Positions 48,117-56,188 of a DNA stretch of 64,000 nucleotides are shown here, in pieces. Position 1 is the first letter of the stretch. Every line of letters begins with the position of its first letter. The translations under genes were made by a program, and so were the position numbers. The notes beneath the pieces were generated by a model. It saw nothing but the letters and a program-made list of their open reading frames with translations, did not search any database and was not told the DNA's origin. Origin of the DNA: Syntrophotalea carbinolica DSM 2380 (GTDB lineage Bacteria > Desulfobacterota > Desulfuromonadia > Desulfuromonadales > Syntrophotaleaceae). The stretch is from the NCBI RefSeq assembly GCF_000012885.1, contig NC_007498.2, forward strand, positions 1,550,001 to 1,614,000, written 5' to 3'.

Positions 48117-49166
48117 ATGATGATCAAACCTGTCGACACCTCGTTTACCAAGGTTCTCTCCCTGACCAGCGATGAGTCTCTGCGCCGACGTTTCATGGTT
48201 CTGGATGAGCCGATCCAGGCTAATATGCGTTTCGGTTTGCTGCTGGAGGTTCTTGACAAAGTGGCGGAAGAAGCCGCTTTGAACTATGTTAACCGATTCT
48301 ATCCCGATGCTCGAGTGGTGACGGCGGCTATCGACAACATTGTTGTCCGCCACGTTACGGATATGTCCCGGGATGTGCATTTCAAGGCGCGGATCAACCA
48401 TGTAGGCCGGTCTTCCCTGGAGATCGGTATTCGTGTCGAGCAGCCTGGCGGTCCGGTGAGGCATATTGCCTCCTGTTATTTCACCATGGTAGCCCGTTCT
48501 GGGGTGGGCGAGGGAGCCACCAGTGTTGCTTTGCCAGGGTTGGAATATACCGAAGAAATCGAGAAGCAGCGTGCCGACAAAGCACTGCAAAGACGCGCGG
48601 ATTATAAGCAGCAGCAGGCGTTGCTGCATGAGCCGCCCAGCCGCGAAGAGTTCGAGATGCTGACCAGCCTGCACACGGCCCAGGACGAGCCGGGCTTCAA
48701 CGGCTTGCTGGCCAGTAAACTTACCGCCGATGCGTGGGAACGCATGTACCCGGAGCAGGAAAACGTGCCCCAAAAGATTTTCGGCGGTTATCTCATCCGT
48801 CGCGCCTACGAGTTGGCGTCCATCTGTTCCGAGCAGGTAGCTCCCAACCGTCCTATCCCGGCAGCGGTCAATCGCATCAATTTTTTTCATCCGGTGCGCA
48901 TGGGAGATAAGCTGCACTATACGGCCCGGGTTGTCTATACCAACGGCAGCCTGATCTGTGTCGAAGCCAACATCGAACGCATCAGTCGCGACCGCACCAC
49001 CAAGGCCATGTCCAACTCCTGCCTGTTTACTTTCGTCAACGTCGATGAAGAGCTTCAACGTCAGCCGGTGCCCCAGGTCTATCCGACCAATTACGGGGAG
49101 GATGCACGCTATCTTGCAGCGCACCGCAGTTGCCAGGGGCTGATCAAAAATCGGCAACTGGTCTAG
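48117..49166 (+). CDS. Double-hotdog acyl-CoA thioesterase
   Basis: A 349-residue protein of two hotdog-fold halves: AIDNIVVRHVTDMSRDV with residues 60-130, and AVNRINFFHPVRMGDKLHYTARVV with residues 215-310, including GGYLIRRAYELA. Members with tandem hotdogs hydrolyse acyl-CoA thioesters. The long linker between the domains is Gln/Glu rich. Family assignment is solid; chain-length preference is unknown. GGAG precedes the ATG and a bidirectional terminator follows. Confidence 0.83.
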   Translation: MMIKPVDTSFTKVLSLTSDESLRRRFMVLDEPIQANMRFGLLLEVLDKVAEEAALNYVNRFYPDARVVTAAIDNIVVRHVTDMSRDVHFKARINHVGRSSLEIGIRVEQPGGPVRHIASCYFTMVARSGVGEGATSVALPGLEYTEEIEKQRADKALQRRADYKQQQALLHEPPSREEFEMLTSLHTAQDEPGFNGLLASKLTADAWERMYPEQENVPQKIFGGYLIRRAYELASICSEQVAPNRPIPAAVNRINFFHPVRMGDKLHYTARVVYTNGSLICVEANIERISRDRTTKAMSNSCLFTFVNVDEELQRQPVPQVYPTNYGEDARYLAAHRSCQGLIKNRQLV

Positions 49167-49199
49167 GGAATAGAACTTTTTTTGTTTGAATGCTCTGAT

Positions 49200-49229
49200 G
49201 AAAAAGCCCGCGGTTGCGGGCTTTTTCGT
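49200..49229. terminator. Bidirectional terminator
   Basis: GAAAAAGCCCGC / GCGGGCTTTTTC, a perfect stem with a 4-base loop and T runs on both strands, between the thioesterase and the converging ATP-grasp gene. Confidence 0.9.
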
Positions 49230-49240
49230 TTCGTTCGTTA

Positions 49241-50494
49241 CTATGCATAGGTAGAAACTTCGGAGTTTTTGCTGTTGCCAGCGTCGTCCGGGAAAAGATT
49301 CGCTGGCGACATAACCTCCAGACCCAGTTCCTGCAATCGGGCGCACCGTTCATGAATCTGGGCTCGCGACTGGCCCAGGATAAGTCCGCTGCTTCGGGGC
49401 GCTTCGCCTGGCATGCCGGTGGCCCGCGGGTCGCAGGTGACCAGCGGAACGAATAGCCCCTTGTGCATGGCTTTGTAAGTGGCATCCAGCATGGATGCAA
49501 AGCCCCTGGGGCATTTCAGTCCTGCCAGACGCATCACCGGTTGGCCGTAGCTGTTCTGTACCGCATCCGCCAGCAACAGAGCTGCCGTCGATCCGTTGAT
49601 ACGGAAGTTAAGGTCATAGATGCGTATCTCTCCGTTTTTCAAAATGGCCATGTCCATGCCGACACAACCACGATAGCCTTTTTCGAACCCTCTGTGGGCA
49701 ATGCGTTTCCCCGCGGCAATGGCGTCAACAGGGGTTTCGTCTCCGTCATGCAACCAGTTGCCGTAATATTTCCCCGTCTGGTCGGTAATTTGTTCGGTGC
49801 TGCCAAGGTAGGTTATTTCGCCATGGGGTGAGATGGCGTAATTCAGGCACAGATTTCGAGATATGGGAAGGTATTCCTCAACAATGACCTGCCGACAATG
49901 CCGAAAAGTTTTCTGTGCGTTGCGTACATCTTTGGAGCAACGGCAGATAGCGACATCCCATCCGCCCCCGGTTGTTTTATCGGAGGCCACCTTGACTACC
50001 AGCGGTAGCGGATGTTTTTCCCAAAAAAGTTCCAACTCTCCAGGTGCAACCGCACGACGTTCAGGTAAGTAGCGGGCTTCGACCAGGTCGGCAAGGTGGC
50101 CTTTGTTGTTCAGAAAGCTCAGCAGGTGTGGATCGATCCAGTAATTTTCCGGGGCAGCAACAGCGGGGTAGGGTGCATGTTGCAGAACCAGTTTAAATCC
50201 TTCTTGCAGCAAAACGGATCGGTGTCGGTCGTGATCGTTGTCATCTCTGAAAAGGAGAGGGCGCGGCTCGGAAAAACCGGCATCCCGCAGGAGTTGCAGG
50301 CCCGCGGGTGTCGCGACACTGGCGGCGCACACAACGGGCATATCTCCGGCGATGGTTAACATGCTGCCTGTAAGCATCTCCAGGACCACCGGGTCCTGGG
50401 GCAGCCAGGCGCAGGATCCGGGTGCCGGTCGCGGAAAGAGGGCCAGGTTTGCGCCATAGATGGCGGGCAGGGAGATTCTGGGAAGAAGTTCCAT
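49241..50494 (-). CDS. ATP-grasp enzyme 1
   Basis: A 417-residue ATP-grasp ligase. The central and C-terminal part shows VVKVASDKTTGGGW (ATP-binding strands), VIVEEYLPISRNLCLNY and the magnesium-binding IYDLNFRINGST. It is longer than a minimal ATP-grasp domain; residues 1-120 may be a pre-ATP-grasp domain. Such enzymes join carboxylates to amines or thiols through acyl phosphates, often in peptide tailoring. The start is two bases after the stop of ATP-grasp 2, so the pair is surely co-transcribed. Substrate unknown. Confidence 0.8.
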   Translation of the reverse strand: MELLPRISLPAIYGANLALFPRPAPGSCAWLPQDPVVLEMLTGSMLTIAGDMPVVCAASVATPAGLQLLRDAGFSEPRPLLFRDDNDHDRHRSVLLQEGFKLVLQHAPYPAVAAPENYWIDPHLLSFLNNKGHLADLVEARYLPERRAVAPGELELFWEKHPLPLVVKVASDKTTGGGWDVAICRCSKDVRNAQKTFRHCRQVIVEEYLPISRNLCLNYAISPHGEITYLGSTEQITDQTGKYYGNWLHDGDETPVDAIAAGKRIAHRGFEKGYRGCVGMDMAILKNGEIRIYDLNFRINGSTAALLLADAVQNSYGQPVMRLAGLKCPRGFASMLDATYKAMHKGLFVPLVTCDPRATGMPGEAPRSSGLILGQSRAQIHERCARLQELGLEVMSPANLFPDDAGNSKNSEVSTYA

Positions 50495-50496
50495 GG

Positions 50497-51414
50497 TTAT
50501 GTGACATCCCTGTGTGCATCGAGATCATCCGCAGCTGCCAAGTCATCCCGGCGTTTCAGCAATGCCGGCATCCCTCCGGCAAGGTTTTCAAGTAGGACCA
50601 TCTGCTCATAAGATGGGCTGCCGATATTGAAGGACGGCGTGCGGTTTGCGTCCAGCAGTATTGCTTCGCCGTCCACCATGACAAAGTCGAATTTGCCGTA
50701 ATCGAATCCCATAGCGGAGCGCAGTCTGCGCAATGAATCGGGAATCGGTATGCCCTTCTCACGCTGCAGGACATTGCAGGCCTTGACGATGGGGTCTGAG
50801 GATATGACACGCTGACTGACCTCATGGTTTCCCAAAAAGACCCACTGGCGTAGCGCGTAATGTCTGCCCTCCCGTTCCGGCAGGAATTTTTCCACTACCA
50901 GGTTTTTGTTCCACCAGATCGCCCAGGGAACGTTCATGGGGGAAGGGTAGACGGGGTACTGAGACGGCTTAAGATAATGTCTCCAGGTCCATGGCAAGCG
51001 CTTTCTAAGACTATCCCCAATCCGGGAAAGGGGTTTTCTCCGTGCCAGGTGCCGCTCCATCCCCCCGCCGAAATTCCGGTCGGTTTTGACAAGCACGGGG
51101 CCATGGTAGTCATCCCTTCGGCGTATGATATGCGAACTGATTTTGCGTTTGGAAATATCCCTGACGCCTCCATTGATGATCACGGGATAACGTTGGGCGA
51201 AGGAAACATAGTCAGCGGGCGTGGTGGTCAGATCGATGTGCATGAACACCGCATCGGCCGGTTCAAAATCCTTCGTTCCCCGCAGGATGACGACATCGAT
51301 TCCTTGCTTTTGCCATAGTGTGACCAAAGGATGCAGTAAGTAGGGAACCGTTTCGAACTTGAGCCCGGCATGAGTGAGTATGGCGATTTTAGGATTCATT
51401 TGTATAGAGGGCAT
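50497..51414 (-). CDS. ATP-grasp enzyme 2
   Basis: A 305-residue ATP-grasp-like protein: VLVKTDRNFGG (ATP-binding lysine segment), VVEKFLPEREG, then FDYGKFDFVMVDGEAILLDA and NRTPS with the metal-binding Asp/Asn. It differs from enzyme 1 and is not a simple duplicate. The start is uncertain: the first ATG has AAGGA only one base away and the next (51399, MNPKIAILTHAG) has no site. It heads the operon. Divergent from the radical SAM gene 500 bases away. Confidence 0.7.
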   Translation of the reverse strand: MPSIQMNPKIAILTHAGLKFETVPYLLHPLVTLWQKQGIDVVILRGTKDFEPADAVFMHIDLTTTPADYVSFAQRYPVIINGGVRDISKRKISSHIIRRRDDYHGPVLVKTDRNFGGGMERHLARRKPLSRIGDSLRKRLPWTWRHYLKPSQYPVYPSPMNVPWAIWWNKNLVVEKFLPEREGRHYALRQWVFLGNHEVSQRVISSDPIVKACNVLQREKGIPIPDSLRRLRSAMGFDYGKFDFVMVDGEAILLDANRTPSFNIGSPSYEQMVLLENLAGGMPALLKRRDDLAAADDLDAHRDVT

Positions 51415-51917
51415 GTCCTTGTGTTACTGCTTTTTATCCGGGGAAACCGATATGGGCCAGGTGCTTTGCGCTTTCCATTCTTTGTTTAAGAGAGTAGTCA
51501 TTTTACCGTTATAAAGCGTGTAAATAAACTTAGATAGTTTAAATAAGCATTTTCCCGCTGTGTCACGTAACAGGCGTAAAGATTGCTGAGGACCGAAAGC
51601 GTATAAAACGAAAATTCAATGTGTTCTCCATTGGTATTAAAAACGCTCGCTGTTCATGAATGTAGCATCAACCCTTCGGAGATTCTGCTCTTCATCAGGG
51701 TGACGCGGGCATACATGCTCACCCTGTTGCCAAGATGGCGGGAGGTACTGCAAGGCCAGGTAAGACCCAAATTTTTTCCGATAGATATTTTTTTCTGAAG
51801 TGCGAAATAACGCTTTGTTCCCCAGCGGCAATCGACTATATTGCAACAAATTCACACACCCCCTTTCGAGGCCTGGCCCGAGGGGGTGCTTTTCGTCGGT
51901 TGGAGGTCCGTGGGACT
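51415..51917. other. Divergent intergenic region upstream of ATP-grasp 2 and the radical SAM gene
   Basis: About 500 bases. AT-rich around 51480-51560, where promoters for both directions could lie. A frame of 72 codons (51637-51855, minus) has no ribosome site and looks like noncoding repeat. A strong hairpin (51857-51888) precedes the radical SAM gene. Confidence 0.4.
51857..51888 (+). other. Leader hairpin before the radical SAM gene
   Basis: Arms CACCCCCT / AGGGGGTG with a 16-base loop, followed by CTTTTCG, 30 bases before the ATG. It could attenuate transcription or block translation. T run is short. Confidence 0.5.
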
Positions 51918-53333
51918 ATGAGAATGTCGGCGATTACCCGCAATCGTTTGATTGCGGGCAATGAACGGGAATACGGCGAGCGCTATGCGCAACTGTCTTT
52001 TCCTTCCACATCAGAGGCGAAGCATGCGTTTGCGCGGCGTGCGGAGATTCTGGACGATCTGGGCGGACGTGTTGCGGTAGGTTACGATGGCACCAAGCTT
52101 GATTGTACCCACTTGTCTCCGGGGTGCAGGATATGCGCGGAAGGCGGCTGGTCATGCCTGTTCATCACCGGGCGCTGTAACTGTCGCTGTTTTTATTGTC
52201 CAACCGCCCAGACCGAGAACGATTTGCCGACCACCAACACGGTGGAATTTCGCACGCCCTCCGACTATGTCGGTTATCTTGAGCGGTTCGGGTTTCGTGG
52301 CGCCAGTGTAACTGGTGGCGAGCCGCTACTTAATTTCAAGCGTTCCCTGGCCTATGTGCGTGCCATCAAGAAACACTTTGGTGACGGGATGCACGTCTGG
52401 CTGTACACCAACGGCACCCTGGCCAACGGTGACATCCTGCACCAGTTGCGCGACGCCGGACTGGATGAAATCCGTTTCGATATCGGTGCTACCGAATACC
52501 ATCTTGATAAACTTCGATTGGCCACTGGGGTCATCCCGACAGTCACAGTGGAAATCCCCGCCATCCCTGAAGACCTTGAACTCCTCAAATGCAAGATGCT
52601 GGAGATGCGCGATGCCGGTGTCGGCTATCTCAATCTTCATCAGATGCGTTTGACGCCGTATAATTTCGAGCACCTTGTTACGCGTAACTATACTTTTTTG
52701 CATGGCGAAAAAGTTACCGTGCTCGAGTCCGAACTGACTGCCTTGGAATTATTGCGGTACGGTCTCGATAAGACCATTGAACTGCCGGTTAATTATTGCT
52801 CGTTTGTATTCAAGAACCGTTTTCAAGGCCGTGCCGCGCGGGTGCGCAATGGCCGTTTCATGCTTAAGGGGTATGAAGATCTGACGAAAAACGGTTATAT
52901 CCGGAGTCTGACCCTGGTCGGCAGCCCCGACGCGGTGACGCGCCAGGTCGAACGGTTCGTTCAGCTGGGTGTCAGCCCCGAGTTGTGGGACAAGGGGAGT
53001 TCACGGGAAAAGTTACGGATTCATCCCCAATTGTGGAGTTCCGTTGCCTGGCATGATTTCCGATTGCTGGTCGGTTATGCAAGTACCCGGCAACTTTCCG
53101 CCATGAGTTATCGCAACCCATTCACTTCGGTCGCCGTCAGCCCTACCAAATCGGTCATTATCGAACGTGCTCGGGCCGTAGCGGATATGGAACTGCAGGG
53201 GGAAGATTGTCTTCTTTTCGAGAAATATTTTTTACACGGCCGACAGCTGCCAACAGGCGTGGAAGTCGATTCGCGATGGGCTGATTTGATCCCGTTCGAG
53301 TTCGGCCTGGAGGGTCTGCAGGATTACTTCTGA
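51918..53333 (+). CDS. Radical SAM enzyme (COG2108-like)
   Basis: A 471-residue radical SAM protein. The cluster-binding motif CNCRCFYC contains CxxxCxxC, followed by GASVTGGEPLLN, the SAM-binding GGEP, and further barrel motifs YTNGTLA, EIRFDIGAT and MRDAGVGYLNL. Just before it lies CTHLSPGCRICAEGGWSC, a Cys-rich segment typical of COG2108-type proteins. The C-terminal third (NYCSFVFKNRFQ and later) matches no domain I know. Start at 51918 or 51924 (GGAGG upstream is 11 bases away). Divergent from the ATP-grasp operon, so it may share its function. Reaction unknown. Confidence 0.83.
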   Translation: MRMSAITRNRLIAGNEREYGERYAQLSFPSTSEAKHAFARRAEILDDLGGRVAVGYDGTKLDCTHLSPGCRICAEGGWSCLFITGRCNCRCFYCPTAQTENDLPTTNTVEFRTPSDYVGYLERFGFRGASVTGGEPLLNFKRSLAYVRAIKKHFGDGMHVWLYTNGTLANGDILHQLRDAGLDEIRFDIGATEYHLDKLRLATGVIPTVTVEIPAIPEDLELLKCKMLEMRDAGVGYLNLHQMRLTPYNFEHLVTRNYTFLHGEKVTVLESELTALELLRYGLDKTIELPVNYCSFVFKNRFQGRAARVRNGRFMLKGYEDLTKNGYIRSLTLVGSPDAVTRQVERFVQLGVSPELWDKGSSREKLRIHPQLWSSVAWHDFRLLVGYASTRQLSAMSYRNPFTSVAVSPTKSVIIERARAVADMELQGEDCLLFEKYFLHGRQLPTGVEVDSRWADLIPFEFGLEGLQDYF

Positions 53334-53351
53334 GGAGGCAAGTGCAATGCT

Positions 53352-54737
53352 TTAAAGTTGCGCGATACCCCTATTGGTTTTATTGCCGGGTTGTTGGCTT
53401 GTATCCAGGAGCTTGCGAAAATAATGGGTAATGGCCATGCGTGCGTATTGGCTGGCGCGGATCCCGATATACTTCTCGTGAGCAACCATAACGGCTACGG
53501 TCAGATTGGCCTTGCCGCTCAGTTCTCTGGCAAAACCGACAAACCAGTCGTAACGGACATCGTGGGTTTTGTTGTCCATGGAACCGGTCTTGCCGCCGAT
53601 CTGCAGTTGCGAGAGAATCTTGTCCTTTCGATATCCGCGAAAAGATTTGCGCGCGGTGCCTGATTTTATGGTGGTCTGCATCATTTGTCGCAGTACGGCC
53701 GAAGCATTTTCGGACATGGCCTGCTGTTCCCAGGATTGTTCGCCGTGGTATAGGGTGTTGCCTTCGTCATCCAGGATGCGATCGACGAGATAAGGTGCCG
53801 TAATGCGTCCCTGGTTGAGTACCGCCGAAGCCATGACCGCACCATGCAAGGGAGAAATGGTCGTGTCACGGTTGAATCCGCTGGCGATTTCGGCCCAGTT
53901 GTAGGGATCCTCGGTGATCCGAAAATGACTCGGTTGCAGGGACAGGTCAAAATTCAGCGGTTCGTTGAAGCGAAAGGTATCCGCATATTTTTCAAGCACG
54001 GATTTTCCCAGGCGAAGCTCGCCGAGTTTACCGAAAACCGGGTTGATCGACTGGGCAAACGCATCTTTGAAGGAGACCGTGTTGGTGTATTTATTGGTTT
54101 TTTCCGTAAGCTGCCTTTTGTAGAGCGTATGCTTGTAACCATTGAAATGCATGGTTGATTTGGCGGTGTAGTTGCAGTGGTCCACCGATGCTGCCGCCGT
54201 GACGATTTTGAAAATGCTGGCAGCGGGAAAATTGCTGCGCAGGCACGGATTGCCGGCGCTGCCTGTTTTATCGTATCCGGCCATGGCCAGGACACGTCCT
54301 GTGTCGGCATCCATGACCACGATGCCGATATCGCGCGAATTCTTTCGATCCATGTGGGACAACAGATAGTTCTGCAAGTCTTCATCGAGGCTTGTTTCGA
54401 TCTGCAGCGTTTGTTGGCCGACCTGAAGAGCGATACTTTTGCCGGTCAGGTTGTCCATTTCCTGCTGATCCAGCAGTTTTCGAACGTCATCTTTACCGGA
54501 TATGAGGGGCGCGGTTTGGGCGGCTGCGCGGGCTTGCGCCGTATTTTCCGCAACGGGTGTTACATTGCTGCGGATGACATATGATCCGGCCCAAACCAGC
54601 AGCGCCAGGGCGCAAATGCGTCGGCCGAGGCGACGTTTTCGCTGGCCGCCGCTATTTTTATTGTTCAGGCCGGACTGAAAATGGCGCCAGTCGGCATGCT
54701 CGCTTAATGCTGATGATTTCTTCTGTTTTTTTCGCAT
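53352..54737 (-). CDS. Penicillin-binding transpeptidase
   Basis: A 461-residue protein with a single N-terminal membrane helix (RRICALALLVWAGSYVI) and a periplasmic transpeptidase domain. The serine motif AASIFKI (SxxK), SIN (SxN) and GGKTGS (KTG box) are all present. There is no glycosyltransferase domain, so it is a monofunctional class B-like enzyme, though shorter than PBP2/PBP3; the N-terminal pedestal is small. Adjacent to a hydrolase of the same pathway (NlpC/P60). Converges on the radical SAM gene. Confidence 0.9.
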   Translation of the reverse strand: MRKKQKKSSALSEHADWRHFQSGLNNKNSGGQRKRRLGRRICALALLVWAGSYVIRSNVTPVAENTAQARAAAQTAPLISGKDDVRKLLDQQEMDNLTGKSIALQVGQQTLQIETSLDEDLQNYLLSHMDRKNSRDIGIVVMDADTGRVLAMAGYDKTGSAGNPCLRSNFPAASIFKIVTAAASVDHCNYTAKSTMHFNGYKHTLYKRQLTEKTNKYTNTVSFKDAFAQSINPVFGKLGELRLGKSVLEKYADTFRFNEPLNFDLSLQPSHFRITEDPYNWAEIASGFNRDTTISPLHGAVMASAVLNQGRITAPYLVDRILDDEGNTLYHGEQSWEQQAMSENASAVLRQMMQTTIKSGTARKSFRGYRKDKILSQLQIGGKTGSMDNKTHDVRYDWFVGFARELSGKANLTVAVMVAHEKYIGIRASQYARMAITHYFRKLLDTSQQPGNKTNRGIAQL

Positions 54738-54897
54738 GGCATAAATTCAGACAAGATTAAAATGATCGAGAATTCCAATACGCGACCCATCGGTTGTCAC
54801 AATTCTTTGACGCGCCAATAGGGCGCCCCACACTATCATTTAAAATGACCTGAGCCAAGCCGATAAATGCCACTTGTTTTCTGTATTGGCCCCCGTG

Positions 54898-55719
54898 CTA
54901 AAGGTAGCTTCGGGCGCCGACAAAGGTCCGGCTGAAATACGGGTTGGACATTTTTTCGACACGGACCGTTTTGCCTGTTCGCGGGGCGTGAATGAAACGG
55001 TTATTGCCGATATACATACCGACGTGGCTGACACGTTTGCCTCCGTTGGTGGCAAAAAACACCAGATCGCCTTTGCGCATGGTTTCCTTTGACACCCAGC
55101 GTCCGGCTCCATATTGAACCCGCGACACCCGGGGCAGGTTCAGTCCATTGAGGCGGTAACAGACCATGGTCAGACCGCTGCAATCGAAGCCGTTGTCGAT
55201 GTCGGTACCGCCCCAGCGGTACGGGACACCGAGAAACCCGCGCGCGGTTCTGACAAGTTCTTCGCGTAAAGGAGCGGTTTGCGCGCCCTGCATGCGGGCG
55301 ACGGCGTAAGATTCGGGGATAACGATGAAAAAATTCCCGATGAGCCCCTGGTCCTGCATCCTCTCGGCTTCACTCCGGGCGGCCTGATAGCTTTCATGGT
55401 TGCTGAATCGAACCTTGAACAACCCGGAATCGTGGCGAAAATAGTAGGCGTCGATGCCGCGTTTTTCGAGGGTTTGTTCGAATCGCACGGCATTTTCGAT
55501 GTGGGCGAATGCGCCTACCTGAACGGAGAATCCCATTTTGCGCAGGGCAACGCCTTTGGAGGGGACGTCGGAGGGCGCATCGCGAACCGATTTGATGGTT
55601 TTGGACGGCCGATGAGGTGCGATGTTTGCATGATGTTGGGAACAGGCGGAAAGTGCCAGGGAAATGACACCGATGATGCATACGGAAAATATTCTTTTGG
55701 GGGAATGGTTGCCGAACAT
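54898..55719 (-). CDS. SPOR and NlpC/P60 lipoprotein hydrolase
   Basis: A 273-residue cell-wall hydrolase. Signal peptide with lipobox (SLALSAC), SPOR-like domain (FSVQVGAFAHIENAVRF, residues 65-135) for binding denuded glycan strands, then NlpC/P60: FLGVPYRWGGTD, the catalytic DCSGL and SHVGMYIGNNRFIHAP with the catalytic His. Such endopeptidases cut stem peptides at septa. I start at 55719 because GGAGG lies before it. It is upstream of the transpeptidase gene on the same strand with a 160-base gap. Confidence 0.93.
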   Translation of the reverse strand: MFGNHSPKRIFSVCIIGVISLALSACSQHHANIAPHRPSKTIKSVRDAPSDVPSKGVALRKMGFSVQVGAFAHIENAVRFEQTLEKRGIDAYYFRHDSGLFKVRFSNHESYQAARSEAERMQDQGLIGNFFIVIPESYAVARMQGAQTAPLREELVRTARGFLGVPYRWGGTDIDNGFDCSGLTMVCYRLNGLNLPRVSRVQYGAGRWVSKETMRKGDLVFFATNGGKRVSHVGMYIGNNRFIHAPRTGKTVRVEKMSNPYFSRTFVGARSYL

Positions 55720-56188
55720 ATCTTCCTCCATTTGAGTACATACACGTGACTTTAGCGGTACCCTGGATCCGCGTTGCTTTCAAAGATTGGTAGCAAGGCA
55801 GCAAGAGTCTGAGGGAGTCCGCCTCCGAAACAGGCATAACCGCACAGGCACGAGTGTCAATTTCATATGACGATGGGTCAATAGATCATCGTTGTATAGT
55901 TTAGAACGTATATATAACATTTTCTCTTTTTTTATGGAAAGATGCGAAATTTTGCAGGCCCAATATGTCCCTTCGGTGCTAATACAGTTGTTCTGATCTG
56001 AGCAGCTATCTCAGGACATGGATATATGGGAACCTAGTTTATTGGATGTAGTAAATTAATGATCTGTCAGGGCTGAAGTTCGGGCTGATTAAAACATTGT
56101 GATTGGCCATGAATTTATGTATTTTGTGGCTGTTCGTAAATTTCTGAAATATTTTCGACTTTTCGGTGTATGGCATGCGGGAGGCATG
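55720..56188. other. Intergenic region between divergent NlpC and MCP genes
   Basis: About 470 bases. CGATgggtcaatagATCATCG near 55863 and AT-rich TATATATAAC near 55911 may be part of a promoter. No gene. The receptor frame extends up to 56099 but without a ribosome site. Confidence 0.4.

Noticed and set aside
51637-51855. 72-codon minus-strand frame upstream of the radical SAM gene
   Set aside because: No ribosome site; peptide looks like translated intergenic repeat.
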